Assembly (NCBI GenBank): GCA_965263225.1
Contig: CBDHHG010000033.1
Coordinates: forward strand, 186,001-250,000
Source: DT-111 sp965263225
Lineage (GTDB): Bacteria; Bacteroidota; Bacteroidia; Chitinophagales; Saprospiraceae
DNA length: 64,000 nt
Direction of reading: 5' to 3'
The position numbers and the translations under genes were made by a program. Of the stretch, positions 25,470 to 34,387 are shown piece by piece (within the stretch, counting starts at the first letter, position 1; each line of letters starts with the position of its first letter). The notes below the pieces were generated by a model. The model had not been told where the DNA came from, made no database searches, and was given only the letters and a program-made list of their open reading frames with translations.

Positions 25470-25497
25470 AAACAAAATTGTTCAACAAAAATGTTTA
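25469..25497. promoter_or_regulatory. 29-bp operator-like dyad at the tetR start codon
   Basis: The sequence has the form TAAACA-N3-TTGTT-G-AACAA-N3-TGTTTA (minus strand), with 11 of 14 positions per half-site symmetric about the central base. Length and centre spacing suit a TetR dimer pair. It touches the ATG of the tetR gene, so bound repressor would block transcription or its start. No second copy was seen before the divergent gene at 25697. Confidence 0.6.
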
Positions 25498-25696
25498 ATT
25501 TTTCTGGAAATACCAATTTTACGGAAGGTTTTCCTAATTTGAGGGGTGGGAAATGTAAGCGAAGGCCCAACCGTTTTATCTCTCTCTTTTGAAGAATAGC
25601 CTGATATAACCCATTACCAGAGGAAGTCATCCTGCATTAAGAAGATCAAAGCAGCAAAAAACTGCGCATTGCTACAATCAACAAAATGGAACCTTT

Positions 25697-27178
25697 ATGA
25701 CGCTTAAAGCACCTAAACTATCTTTTCGAGAGAAACTGGGATATGGCTTGGGGGATACCGCCTGCCATTTCGCCTGGGATATGGCCGGGATGTTTCTCTT
25801 CTTTTTCTTTACGGACGTTTACGGAATTTCTGCAGCCATGGCTGGTACGATCATGTTGGTCGCGAGAGTCTGGGATGCCATTTCAGATCCACTAATCGGT
25901 ATTATCTCTGACCGAACCAACACTAAGTGGGGAAAATTCCGTCCTTATATGATCTGGTTTGCCATTCCCCTGGGTATTTCCTTGGTATTGTTATTCACCA
26001 CGCCCGATTTTGAGGAGACGGGAAAAATCATCTATGCAGCCATTATGTACCTATTGCTTAGTACCACTTACACGGCTGTAAATCTGCCCTATTCTGCCTT
26101 ATCAGGCGTAATGACAGCAGATTCTGCCGAACGTACGGAGCTTAATCAATATCGATTCTTTCTTGGCTTCATTGGTATGTTTATCGTCAGCTTCACGATG
26201 GTATTCAAGAATTATCTGATCATGGATGACGTACTGCTGTACGCCCAAAGTGTAAACCTTCCACAGGAAGCCTTGGCCTTCATTCAGGAGCATAATTGGG
26301 GAGAGGCGAGACTGCTGGATTCCTCCGGAGGGCTGAAAGATATTATTGTCCAGCATGAGCGTTCGGCCTTCCAATTCATCGCTATTATCATGGCTATTTT
26401 AGGCACCATTCTTTTGGTTTTATCCTTCCTCATGACCAAGGAACGAATCAAACCTCCTGCCAATCAAAAATCTAACTTGGTAGAGGATTTAAAGAATGTA
26501 TTTGGCGTACAAGCCTGGTTGATTTTATTTGTCCTAGGTATTATTACTTTCATTCTAATCAATATCCAAGGGGCTGTGATCAATCAATACTTCAAGTATT
26601 ATGTGGGCAATGAAAATGGGGCCACACTCCTGTACACGGCGACTACGGTTTCGTTGATCATTGGTGTCTTGCTCGCCACTCCATTGACTAAGCGTTTTGA
26701 AAAACGGGATGTGTACTTAGTGTGTTCTGCCGTTTCAGGTCTATTGACCATGGCTCTATATTTGCCTGGCAAAGAGGATTTCTACATGCTTCATACGATC
26801 AATATCCTTTCCAAAATCGCTATTGCTCCCACCATTCCGTTACTATGGTCGATGATTGCGGATACAGCTGATTTTTCCGAATGGAAGAATCGAAGACGCG
26901 CTACGGGCTTGTTCTTCTCGGCTACGACCTTCGCCCAAAAGATTGGCGGCGGCATCGCCGTAGCTCTGGCAGGATGGCTCTTGACTATTGCCAATTACGA
27001 CGGGGAAGCAATTCAGCAAACTGCCGAATCTATCCTGGCCATTAAGTTGTCTTTTTCTGTTATTCCAGGCGGTTTGTATCTGATGACTGCAGCTTTATTG
27101 TTCTGGTACAAACTGGATGATAAGCAAGTTGAACAGATCAAACTGGAATTGACAGAACGAAGAGCAAGTGAAGAATAA
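25697..27178 (+). CDS. GPH-family (glycoside-pentoside-hexuronide) sugar:cation symporter
   Basis: This 493-residue protein has 12 predicted membrane helices. The N-terminal signature FREKLGYGLGDTACHFAWDM, the following DPLIGIISDRTNTKWGKFRPYM (MelB-type loop 2-3 motif) and WSMIADTADFSEWKNRRRATG (loop 10-11) are typical of the GPH/MelB branch of the MFS. It imports sugars or short glycosides with Na+ or H+. A strong hairpin follows its stop, and GH9 glucanase and DUF5009 genes come next on the same strand, so oligosaccharide products of GH9 are a possible cargo. It diverges from the tetR operon. Confidence 0.92.
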   Translation: MTLKAPKLSFREKLGYGLGDTACHFAWDMAGMFLFFFFTDVYGISAAMAGTIMLVARVWDAISDPLIGIISDRTNTKWGKFRPYMIWFAIPLGISLVLLFTTPDFEETGKIIYAAIMYLLLSTTYTAVNLPYSALSGVMTADSAERTELNQYRFFLGFIGMFIVSFTMVFKNYLIMDDVLLYAQSVNLPQEALAFIQEHNWGEARLLDSSGGLKDIIVQHERSAFQFIAIIMAILGTILLVLSFLMTKERIKPPANQKSNLVEDLKNVFGVQAWLILFVLGIITFILINIQGAVINQYFKYYVGNENGATLLYTATTVSLIIGVLLATPLTKRFEKRDVYLVCSAVSGLLTMALYLPGKEDFYMLHTINILSKIAIAPTIPLLWSMIADTADFSEWKNRRRATGLFFSATTFAQKIGGGIAVALAGWLLTIANYDGEAIQQTAESILAIKLSFSVIPGGLYLMTAALLFWYKLDDKQVEQIKLELTERRASEE

Positions 27179-27201
27179 GTAAAGCTCATCTCTCCTGATG
27201 A

Positions 27202-27232
27202 CGAACTCCGATCTTGCTCAGGTCGGAGTTCG
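27202..27232 (+). terminator. hairpin terminator after the symporter gene
   Basis: CGAACTCCGA / TCGGAGTTCG is a perfect 10-bp stem with an 11-base loop, 23 bases after the symporter stop. The following CCACTTTCCTCT is pyrimidine-rich but lacks a continuous T run. It separates the symporter from the GH9 gene 208 bases downstream. Confidence 0.6.
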
Positions 27233-27440
27233 CCACTTTCCTCTAGTCCTCCTACCCCTACAAACATAAAGGCACCCCATGCCTACTGAATCACCTGTAT
27301 ATGAGACTAGCTTCACAAGGCTAATATTTCCGCAGCCATTGTTTTTCATTTAAAGCTCCTGAACTAGTATATTGTACTTGGACTAAACTGCAAGCATAAG
27401 CACTTGATCCGTCTATTACAGCAAAACGATAAAGCCAACT

Positions 27441-29204
27441 ATGCGATTGATACTACCCTTCTTGCTTTGGACCTCTGTGATATGCAGTCAAGAGGTACAC
27501 TTCCGCTACAACATCTTAGGTTATCATCCCTCGGATCAAAAGGTGGCACTACTAATGTCAGCTTCTCCTATCAAAGGCAAGATTCAGTTGATCGCCTCTC
27601 CTACCGGGGAAGTAGTAATGGAATCCGCAGCCCACCCGCTCCAAGCTAGAGCATGGGGCCAATTTGATCAACAATGTACCTTTGACTTTACCGAGATAGA
27701 AGAAAGCGGGACCTATCAAATTCGATACGGTAAAAATCATTCCAAAGAAATCCACATCAGTAGCGAAAGGTACACAGGACATCAGGAGGACATGCTCGCC
27801 TTTATGCGGCAGCAACGCTGTGGCTATAATCCCTACTTCGATGTCGTTTGTCATCAAGGAGATGGCAGGGTCTTCTATGCACCAGTGGCCGACTCCACGT
27901 ATTTTGACTTCAGCGGTGGCTGGCACGATGCAGGTGATCAGTTGAAGTATCTCATCACCAGTTCTAATGCAACTGCACGGATGCTACTCGCTTATCTAGA
28001 AAGTCCAGCGCTTTTTGGAGATGTCGTAGATGCCTATGGTCATCCAGGAGAAAATGGTCTCCCAGATATTTTGGATGAGGCCAAATGGGGTCTGGATTGG
28101 ATTTTGAAACTTCACCCGAAGCCAGATTGGTTGATCCATCAAATTGCGGATGACCGAGACCATCGAGGGTTTAAATATCCACACAAAGACAATGCAGCAT
28201 ATGGCTGGGGACCTAATTCCTATAGAGTAGCCTATTTTGCTAATGGTCAGCCACAGGGATTAGGAAAATGGAAAAGTCAGGCTACCGGCGTGGCAAATCT
28301 AGCCGGGCGCTGTGCCGCTGCGCTCGCTTTGGGAGCCAGAGTCTGGGAAAGCGGTGGGCGAGACACTCTTTTCGCGGCGCGCTGCCGCAAAGCGGCCATC
28401 GAGTTATTCCAATTAGGGAAGGAAAAAGAAGGCTTTCAACAAGGTAATTCCTTTGGTGCGCCTTATCGCTACAATGAAAATACCTGGGCTGACGATATGG
28501 AATGGGGAGCAGCAGAACTGTTCAAACTCACAAAAGAAGATCATTACCTCAAAGACGCCATTCACTATGCCTACCTCATCAAGGAGGATGGCTGGATGGC
28601 CCGGGATACAATGATGCATTATGAGCTGTATCCCTTCATGAACATGGGGCATTACGCTTTGTATTCCATTGCTCCAGAGTTGGTTCGCCAACAACTCGCC
28701 GGTTGGTACCGTGCAAATATCCAAAAGGTATTGGCCCGCTCCACCACTAATAATTATCAAATTGGCGTTCCCTTTCTCTGGTGCTCAAGTAACCTCATCA
28801 CGAATTTCGTCACACAAGTGCTTCTATACGAGAAAATGACCGGAGATCAGCAATTCCACTCCCTGATGCTACTGCATCGAGATTGGTTACTTGGGCGAAA
28901 TCCATGGGGAACAAGTATGTTCACCGGCATCCCGGAAGAGGGAGAAACACCCCTCGATGTTCATATTCCGCCACGCGCCTTAAGGGGAGAAACGCCTGCT
29001 GGAGGTTTGATTGATGGGCCGATCTTCGCTAGCATACACAATTATCTTAAAGGACTCGTTCTGATTGAACCAGATGAATTTGCGGACTTTCAAAACGACT
29101 TTGTGGTGTATCATGATGATATAGGAGATTACTCCACTAATGAACCCACCATGGATGGCACTGCTGATGCGATCCTGATGATGGTGCTTCTCACTCAATT
29201 GTAA
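27441..29204 (+). CDS. GH9 glucanase with N-terminal Ig-like (CelD_N) domain
   Basis: This 587-residue protein has a short signal peptide (1-16), an N-terminal cellulase Ig-like domain (about 18-110; VHFRYNILGYHPSDQKVALL) and a GH9 alpha6/alpha6 barrel. The nucleophile/base Asp pair is in SGGWHDAGDQLKY (about 158-170). Other landmarks are ENGLPDILDEAKWGLDWIL, HRDWLLGRNPWGTSMFTG and the general acid Glu in YSTNEPTMDGTADA (about 566). Family members are inverting endo- or exo-beta-1,4-glucanases/glucosaminidases. The preceding symporter and the acyltransferase 4 bases downstream suggest a small uptake or processing cluster. Cello-oligosaccharide, mixed-linkage glucan and chito-oligosaccharide all remain possible substrates. 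Confidence 0.93.
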   Translation: MRLILPFLLWTSVICSQEVHFRYNILGYHPSDQKVALLMSASPIKGKIQLIASPTGEVVMESAAHPLQARAWGQFDQQCTFDFTEIEESGTYQIRYGKNHSKEIHISSERYTGHQEDMLAFMRQQRCGYNPYFDVVCHQGDGRVFYAPVADSTYFDFSGGWHDAGDQLKYLITSSNATARMLLAYLESPALFGDVVDAYGHPGENGLPDILDEAKWGLDWILKLHPKPDWLIHQIADDRDHRGFKYPHKDNAAYGWGPNSYRVAYFANGQPQGLGKWKSQATGVANLAGRCAAALALGARVWESGGRDTLFAARCRKAAIELFQLGKEKEGFQQGNSFGAPYRYNENTWADDMEWGAAELFKLTKEDHYLKDAIHYAYLIKEDGWMARDTMMHYELYPFMNMGHYALYSIAPELVRQQLAGWYRANIQKVLARSTTNNYQIGVPFLWCSSNLITNFVTQVLLYEKMTGDQQFHSLMLLHRDWLLGRNPWGTSMFTGIPEEGETPLDVHIPPRALRGETPAGGLIDGPIFASIHNYLKGLVLIEPDEFADFQNDFVVYHDDIGDYSTNEPTMDGTADAILMMVLLTQL

Positions 29205-29208
29205 ACCG

Positions 29209-30381
29209 ATGAAGCGTATTCTATCCATCGATATATTCCGGGGATTGACCATCTTTCTGATGGTGTTTGTCAATGACTTGGCTGGAGTGAGCCATATTCC
29301 GGCCTGGATGAAACACGTGGCTGCAGATGTCGATGGCATGACCTTTGTCGATGTTGTTTTCCCGGCCTTCCTTTTTATTGTCGGTATGGCCATTCCATTC
29401 GCCGTCCAGCAGCGGCTTTCGAAGCAGGATGCCTGGGCTTTCTGGCGCCATGTGTTTCAACGAACTATCGGTCTACTAATCTTGGGTGTGTATATGGTAA
29501 ACTCCGAAGAGATGAATGTAAAAGCAAACCTCATTCCTAAATGGATTTGGGCACCAGCTCTCTACGGGGCAGCAGTAATGATCTGGAATAATTACCCCAA
29601 GCGTGAATCGGGGAACACCTCCAATATCGCCAAAGCACTTAAAGGAGTAGGTTGGTTGATCTTGATCGCTCTGTACTTCCTCTATCGCAAGGGAGAAGTA
29701 GGCCATCTAAGTGGTATGACTACGAGCTGGTGGGGAATCCTAGGCTTAATTGGGTGGGCATATCTGCTATCGATCGTCGTGTATGTAGGAACGGGTCAAA
29801 ACAAACTAGGCGTATTAGTAGGTTTTATTGGATTAGGCTTGCTATATATCGGTATTAGAATTGAAGTTCCATTTTTGGTCAATTCTTGGGTAGGAAGTCA
29901 ATCAGGACATTTAGCTCATTCACTAATTGTGCTTAGCGGCATCTTTTGCGCCTTACTAATGGCCAATGGAGAAGAGCAGGAAAATCACAGCAAGAAGGTC
30001 AGAAATATGTTACTCTGGGGATTAGTTTTACTGACCCTAGGCTTTCTCAGCGACCCTATAGAAGGAATTTCCAAGATTCGGGCCACGCCAAGTTGGACCT
30101 TCTACTGTGCCGGTATCTGTAGTATTTTGTATCCCTTAATTTACTGGCTAGCTGATGTGCAAGGAATTAGTAAATGGGCTAGTTTCTTACAACCGGCCGG
30201 TAAGAATCCGCTATTAACCTACATCATCCCTCCTTTCCTATATGGAATCCTGGGTTTCAGCTTTCTTCCTGCCTTTATGAATATGGGCGGGGTCGGCTTA
30301 TTGAAATCTATCACCTTTTCCCTACTGGTGCTCCTCGCTGCACGTTGGCTCACGCAAAAAGGAATCCTGTTGAAACTTTAA
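29209..30381 (+). CDS. DUF5009 / heparan-alpha-glucosaminide N-acetyltransferase-like membrane protein
   Basis: This 390-residue protein has 10-12 predicted membrane helices. The start MKRILSIDIFRGLTIFLMVFVND and FVDVVFPAFLFIVGMAIP are typical of the DUF5009 branch of membrane acyltransferases, related to lysosomal HGSNAT. Relatives move an acetyl group from cytosolic acetyl-CoA to an amino sugar on the other side of the membrane. It follows the GH9 gene with a 4-base gap, so both are expressed together. Pairing with a GH9 enzyme hints at an amino-sugar substrate, but this is inference. Confidence 0.87.
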   Translation: MKRILSIDIFRGLTIFLMVFVNDLAGVSHIPAWMKHVAADVDGMTFVDVVFPAFLFIVGMAIPFAVQQRLSKQDAWAFWRHVFQRTIGLLILGVYMVNSEEMNVKANLIPKWIWAPALYGAAVMIWNNYPKRESGNTSNIAKALKGVGWLILIALYFLYRKGEVGHLSGMTTSWWGILGLIGWAYLLSIVVYVGTGQNKLGVLVGFIGLGLLYIGIRIEVPFLVNSWVGSQSGHLAHSLIVLSGIFCALLMANGEEQENHSKKVRNMLLWGLVLLTLGFLSDPIEGISKIRATPSWTFYCAGICSILYPLIYWLADVQGISKWASFLQPAGKNPLLTYIIPPFLYGILGFSFLPAFMNMGGVGLLKSITFSLLVLLAARWLTQKGILLKL

Positions 30382-31175
30382 TCTAAGTCGTGAAAGGTAG
30401 CGAATTGATACCCTCTGCTACGAAGTGTGTCTATGAGAGTAGGTAGAAGCATGTACATTTTGTCCTTGCGACTCGGATGTGTACCTACATGAAGCAGCAG
30501 GATAAACCCATTCAATCCATTGTTGGCAGCAGTCTCAAAATCTAGGATACTCTGCAAGATAGCCTTACTCGTCCAATACCGCCTACCCATATCAGGAGTG
30601 GTATAATCTGCGTTGGAACGGGTACCCGGCGTGAAATTGATCAGTTGTAGGCCCAGTGCCTGTGTCCACTCACTGATTTTTCGATTGTACCATTCGTAGG
30701 GGGGCATAAAAAAGCGGGCTCGCTCTTTGATGATGTCAAATTCGGCCATCACTCGGTAATTCTCCCGTAAATCCTCCTCAAATTCCCCTCTAGTCAGCAG
30801 GAGTGAATCTCGATTTTCCCAAGCAGCATACAAGAGGTGTTGATCAGAATGGGCTCCTAGATAGTGTCCGCCCTTTAGCAAGGATTGGATAAATGATCGA
30901 TTAGCTTTTAGGCGATAAAAATCTCCGGTGAAGAAAAAATTAGCTTTAACCGACTTCCGTCGCAGCACCCGTTGTACTACAGTCTTTCCATCATTATAAT
31001 CTCCTCCGGTAAAAGTAAGATATATGATGGATTCTGTGGTATCTAGTCTAGTTAGCCCTCCATGTGTAAAGACCGAACGAGGGTAAGGATTGGGAGTATT
31101 TTGAGCAACTAGGTAAGGTAGGTTCAAAACCCAAAAAAAGAGTATCAAATGAGGAATTTTCAAATTTACACCCAT
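30378..31175 (-). CDS. CE4 polysaccharide deacetylase-family protein, exported
   Basis: This 265-residue protein has a signal peptide (about 1-24, LVAQ) and a NodB-like domain. Visible motifs are YLTFTGGDYNDGK (motif 1 position, about 50-62), KANFFFTGDFY, GHYLGAHSDQH (motif 2 HxxxH pair, about 103-113), FFMPPYEWYN (motif 3) and FILLLHVGTHP (motif 5). Motif 1 lacks the usual TFDDG and instead has TGGD...DG, as I recall for a Bacteroidota subfamily, so activity is likely but with altered geometry. Substrates in the family are N- or O-acetylated glycans. It converges with the DUF5009 gene, and the two stop codons overlap by 4 bases. Confidence 0.87.
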   Translation of the reverse strand: MGVNLKIPHLILFFWVLNLPYLVAQNTPNPYPRSVFTHGGLTRLDTTESIIYLTFTGGDYNDGKTVVQRVLRRKSVKANFFFTGDFYRLKANRSFIQSLLKGGHYLGAHSDQHLLYAAWENRDSLLLTRGEFEEDLRENYRVMAEFDIIKERARFFMPPYEWYNRKISEWTQALGLQLINFTPGTRSNADYTTPDMGRRYWTSKAILQSILDFETAANNGLNGFILLLHVGTHPSRKDKMYMLLPTLIDTLRSRGYQFATFHDLD

Positions 31176-31287
31176 TTTATTGTGAAAAAATACTTGAAAA
31201 TCAACAGGTTTCCTAATTTAGTTCCAGCGTTGTAGACTCTGTTTGCAGCCTAGCCAAATAACATTGAATCAAGATAACCACCACTTC

Positions 31288-31671
31288 ATGAAAAAGGTCA
31301 TTGCCTTAATGGGCTTTCTCGCCCTAGCCGCAATGGGCTATGCTCAAGTACCCAGGCACCTACAGGGACCTAGAGCTAAGAACTACAAGCCCTGGCTAAA
31401 ATCCAAGTCACCAGCTAACACCATAGCTCACATTCAAGTTACGGCAAAAAAGTCGAAAAAGTCTCCAGCGAAGTCTGCTAAGGCTTTGCGGCCAGTTGTA
31501 ACTCATCGGCACTTCATCGCTAATGTCTGGAAAGGAGGGCGATTGTTCGGTCCTCATTACAAGAACCTAAAACCTTGGCAGAAGGCCTCTCTTTCTACGG
31601 TGTTGGTAGCGAAGGCTGAGCCGGCTGACAAGAAATTGGTAAAACCATTGGATCAGTTGATGGCTCCCTAG
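31288..31671 (+). CDS. small secreted protein with GPxxKN(x)KPW motif (family A2)
   Basis: The ATG at 31288-31290 starts a signal peptide (MKKVIALMGFLALAAMGYAQ) and gives 127 residues, the same length as the paralogue at 16986-17369. An earlier in-frame start would place 15 polar residues before the signal. Directly after cleavage comes LQGPRAKNYKPW (about 24-35), and near residues 92-103 LFGPHYKNLKPW; the middle copy of the paralogue is replaced by a lysine/serine-rich stretch. No cysteines, no known domain. It is probably monocistronic. Function unknown; the shared motif and length show a common origin with the first copy. Confidence 0.78.
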   Translation: MKKVIALMGFLALAAMGYAQVPRHLQGPRAKNYKPWLKSKSPANTIAHIQVTAKKSKKSPAKSAKALRPVVTHRHFIANVWKGGRLFGPHYKNLKPWQKASLSTVLVAKAEPADKKLVKPLDQLMAP

Positions 31672-31727
31672 CTTAATTTTGGTGATTGCTGTTGGAATTA
31701 CTCTTAGGGGGATCATCAAGCACAAAC

Positions 31728-31955
31728 TTAAGCAGCTTCCCGTTGCCATTTATACCAACCTCGAATCTGCATCAGGAAATTTACCAAATGCATGAGAGCC
31801 AGGAACCAGAGTGAAGTCATGACACAAACGATCATGGCTAAGAATTGCCCTATGGCCATAATGGTAAAAGCCTTGATGTGCCGGCGGTTGAAGAGTTCGA
31901 ATCCTACCAGAATGAGAATGGCAGAAAGAATTTCTATGAGGGTTTTAATTGGCAT
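31728..31955 (-). CDS. small two- to three-helix membrane protein
   Basis: From the ATG at 31953-31955 the ORF encodes 75 residues, with hydrophobic helices at about 4-18, 28-44 and 46-60 (IEILSAILILVGFELF; FTIMAIGQFLAMIVCVMTSLWFLALMHL). A positively charged RRH loop and C-terminal YKWQRE tail suggest the C-terminus faces the cytosol. An upstream in-frame start adds 16 polar residues and looks less likely. No family is recognised. It is convergent with the small secreted protein gene. Confidence 0.6.
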   Translation of the reverse strand: MPIKTLIEILSAILILVGFELFNRRHIKAFTIMAIGQFLAMIVCVMTSLWFLALMHLVNFLMQIRGWYKWQREAA

Positions 31956-32181
31956 ATTTGAGTAGTTAACATTTGACATAGCATTGAAGTGCTCACTGCT
32001 CAAATTAAAGATGTTCCATCAATCTCGCCAGCTTTATTGCATAAATGGATATAGATATCGCGTGGAGGAATGCGTATCAGCACTATTCAGGCACTGAATC
32101 AAACGTACTCACACCCATTGGTGCCCATTTAAGGACCTATAATCCTATACTGGAGCCATCAGGGGAGCATTTATCTGCCAT

Positions 32182-33006
32182 CTATATATTGGAATCCACT
32201 AGAATAGACCAATTCCCTTCCCCATCCTTCTGCCAAACAAAAATGTATTTCCCTCCATAGCTACCACTACATTGTCCAATCTCAAATGCTACCCTATCAC
32301 TCACTAATTCAACGTGAATCGGGCTCAGTTGTAAAGAGTAGCTTTTTTGATTCATATACTGATAATCCCTGGCAATCGCCTCATGTCCTGTGATTAAGGG
32401 CTTATGGTTATAATAAAGAGCATTAGGAGTATAAAGGCTCGTGACTAGCTTCTCCGCATTATGCGCATTGCACAATTCCATCCACTCGTCTCTTCTTTCC
32501 TCAAATGCTAGAAGCGCAGAAGAATCAACAGCTGAGGCCAAAGCGATGAATTCCATTTCCCGTCGCAAAGTGTCTCCTTGTTGCTTTAGAATGAGTAGGT
32601 GTTTAAATTCTTCCTGCCTTGCATTGGTGAAGTGGCCAATTTCATATAAGTATCCTCGTTCTTCATTGGCTATAACCCGATGAAGGCTGGTCAGAGCAGT
32701 TAAATTCTTGTATCTAATCTGATGATACCTAATCTGATCTTCTAAAGGGAAGCCCAGAGACCCAGTAGGCCCAAGGAAAACGGGGTTTTCTGTATATGCC
32801 TTTGCAATATCAGGTTCTGTCCCGCGAATCAATTCCGCCCAGATGGAAAGACTTGGGTCATCCGTTAGGCTTTGTGAAATGGTTGATTCTTGACCAAGCT
32901 GATCAGAAGTGTCGCTGGAGGCATTGTTGTTGCAGGCAGTCCCCAGCACGAAAAGAACTCCAAGGCAGAAGATGGTCAATAGTAAATGGTAATTGCGTTG
33001 ATCCAT
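32182..33006 (-). CDS. lipoprotein with C-terminal SnoaL/DUF4440-like (NTF2-fold) domain
   Basis: This 274-residue protein has a lipobox (LGTACNNN, Cys about residue 25) followed by a Ser/Asp-rich linker. Two related alpha+beta halves follow: about 48-155 and 160-274. The second has the NTF2/SnoaL pattern RRDEWMELCNAHNAEKLVTSLYTPNALYYNHKPLITGHEAIARDYQYM, shown here only as its key run from Arg165 to Met212, closing with WSILVDSNI. Such domains bind small ligands or act as protein-interaction modules; no catalytic residue is evident. It may be a periplasmic-side lipoprotein. Neighbours give no functional clue. Confidence 0.7.
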   Translation of the reverse strand: MDQRNYHLLLTIFCLGVLFVLGTACNNNASSDTSDQLGQESTISQSLTDDPSLSIWAELIRGTEPDIAKAYTENPVFLGPTGSLGFPLEDQIRYHQIRYKNLTALTSLHRVIANEERGYLYEIGHFTNARQEEFKHLLILKQQGDTLRREMEFIALASAVDSSALLAFEERRDEWMELCNAHNAEKLVTSLYTPNALYYNHKPLITGHEAIARDYQYMNQKSYSLQLSPIHVELVSDRVAFEIGQCSGSYGGKYIFVWQKDGEGNWSILVDSNI

Positions 33007-33088
33007 GTCCTTAGCTATTAGGTGTAAGACAAAGCTAAGGAAACAGTGGATTAAAAATACGCTTGGCCTAAACTACTTATTTCCCAAT

Positions 33089-34177
33089 TTAGATGAACCC
33101 CTTTATTTCCAACCATTGCTTCATGGTCTCATAATAGCCGGGACAGGCTTGCCATTGGTATTTGCTCAGATCCTCGCGGAATCCACAGCTATCACACTTC
33201 TTAATATTATGATTGCATTGCGGTAAGGTTTTGATCTCCATTTGATCTGTAGCGTGTTTTCCTAGATGACTTTCATAATAAGTCTTTGTTCTTTTCCAAT
33301 CCACCTGACTATCATTTTCGCCGAATATCGCTAGAACAGGACACCTAATCCTGGCTAGTAGGAGGTCAAAATCCTGAAGGGAAACAAAGAGGCCACTCTC
33401 GTTATCGAAGTATCCTTTCTTAGTATATTTCTCTTGGTCAATGTAATATTGCTTCTCCCTTTCTGCTTTGGGCTTATCCAGGTCCTTCCCGAAACCAAAT
33501 AAGGCCTGACATAGGCTATCTTGATCCAGGGGTCTAGTCGCCAGTTCAGCTGCTTCATAGGAACCTCCCGTGTAAAATATCCGCTGCCCTTCCGCCCAAG
33601 CATCATATAAATATTGAGCTTCTTTTTTTGTCTTCCCCTGTATGATCAAATTGGACTTAAGCATATAACCAAAGGTTTCTTTATCATCTGTCCCACTGAC
33701 GGAGATCCAAAAATCGATAGGGTGTTGATCAATGATCAAGGGACAAATCCATCCTCCCCTACTCACCCCCCATAATCCAATTTTTAGGGATTCAAACCCC
33801 GGCTGTTGCTGTATTTTTTTGATAGCTACCAAAGCCTCTGCTGCGGAACTCTGCACTGGTTGATTCGCGTCAAATTCACCTTGACTTTCTCCACAGCCCA
33901 TTTTGTCCCAAAACAAAACAGCCAAGCCAAAATCAACGAATTGATCCCGCAAGCTTCCATACCAATTACCCTCTACGAAATTGGTAGATCCATAGCCTGG
34001 AATAATCACGATCAGCGCGCTAGGCTTACGATCTTTAGGTTTCTCAATCAGACCTCGTAGGATATTACCCTCATAGGTAAAGTCGAAGGCCTCCGACACT
34101 TTTTGAGCCATAATGGGTTGAACCACAAGCTGACTTACAGCGAAGAATACACAGATAAAAGCGCTTCTGATTGTCAT
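33089..34177 (-). CDS. exported alpha/beta-hydrolase
   Basis: This 362-residue protein has a signal peptide (about 1-24, IMAQ) and an alpha/beta-hydrolase fold. The oxyanion region is IVIIPGYGST (about 53-62), the nucleophile elbow is GLWGVSRGGWIC (Ser about 139), the acid is Asp in AIFGENDSQVDW (about 287), and the His is in LPQCNHNIKKC (about 322). The Ser/Asp/His triad is complete. Many Bacteroidota have such dienelactone-hydrolase/acyl-esterase-like exported enzymes. A cap of about 80 residues lies between the elbow and the acid. Substrate unknown; it is a single gene divergent from the beta-helix gene. Confidence 0.88.
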   Translation of the reverse strand: MTIRSAFICVFFAVSQLVVQPIMAQKVSEAFDFTYEGNILRGLIEKPKDRKPSALIVIIPGYGSTNFVEGNWYGSLRDQFVDFGLAVLFWDKMGCGESQGEFDANQPVQSSAAEALVAIKKIQQQPGFESLKIGLWGVSRGGWICPLIIDQHPIDFWISVSGTDDKETFGYMLKSNLIIQGKTKKEAQYLYDAWAEGQRIFYTGGSYEAAELATRPLDQDSLCQALFGFGKDLDKPKAEREKQYYIDQEKYTKKGYFDNESGLFVSLQDFDLLLARIRCPVLAIFGENDSQVDWKRTKTYYESHLGKHATDQMEIKTLPQCNHNIKKCDSCGFREDLSKYQWQACPGYYETMKQWLEIKGFI

Positions 34178-34387
34178 GTTTTTTCCTTGATTATTGAGGT
34201 AATGAATGTCTTACATAGTAGTTCATCTATAAGACAACAAAAATGAATCAAGGTGGCTTTTACCCACCAATTGCCTAAAATTTGGCCTTATTCGGTTAAA
34301 ACCTACCCCATTGCTGGATATTTTGATGTCTAGCTTTAGCAAGAGGACTTCGTACCCTCCTTACATCCTGAAACAAATACAAAGGCC

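Noticed and set aside
27404..27649. 81-codon plus-strand frame overlapping the GH9 start
   Set aside because: It overlaps the signal peptide and Ig-like domain of GH9 in another frame; no support of its own.
31888..31908. tRNA T-arm-like stretch (AGTTCGAATCC)
   Set aside because: No acceptor stem, D-arm or anticodon arm can be folded around it, and it lies inside the small membrane protein gene.
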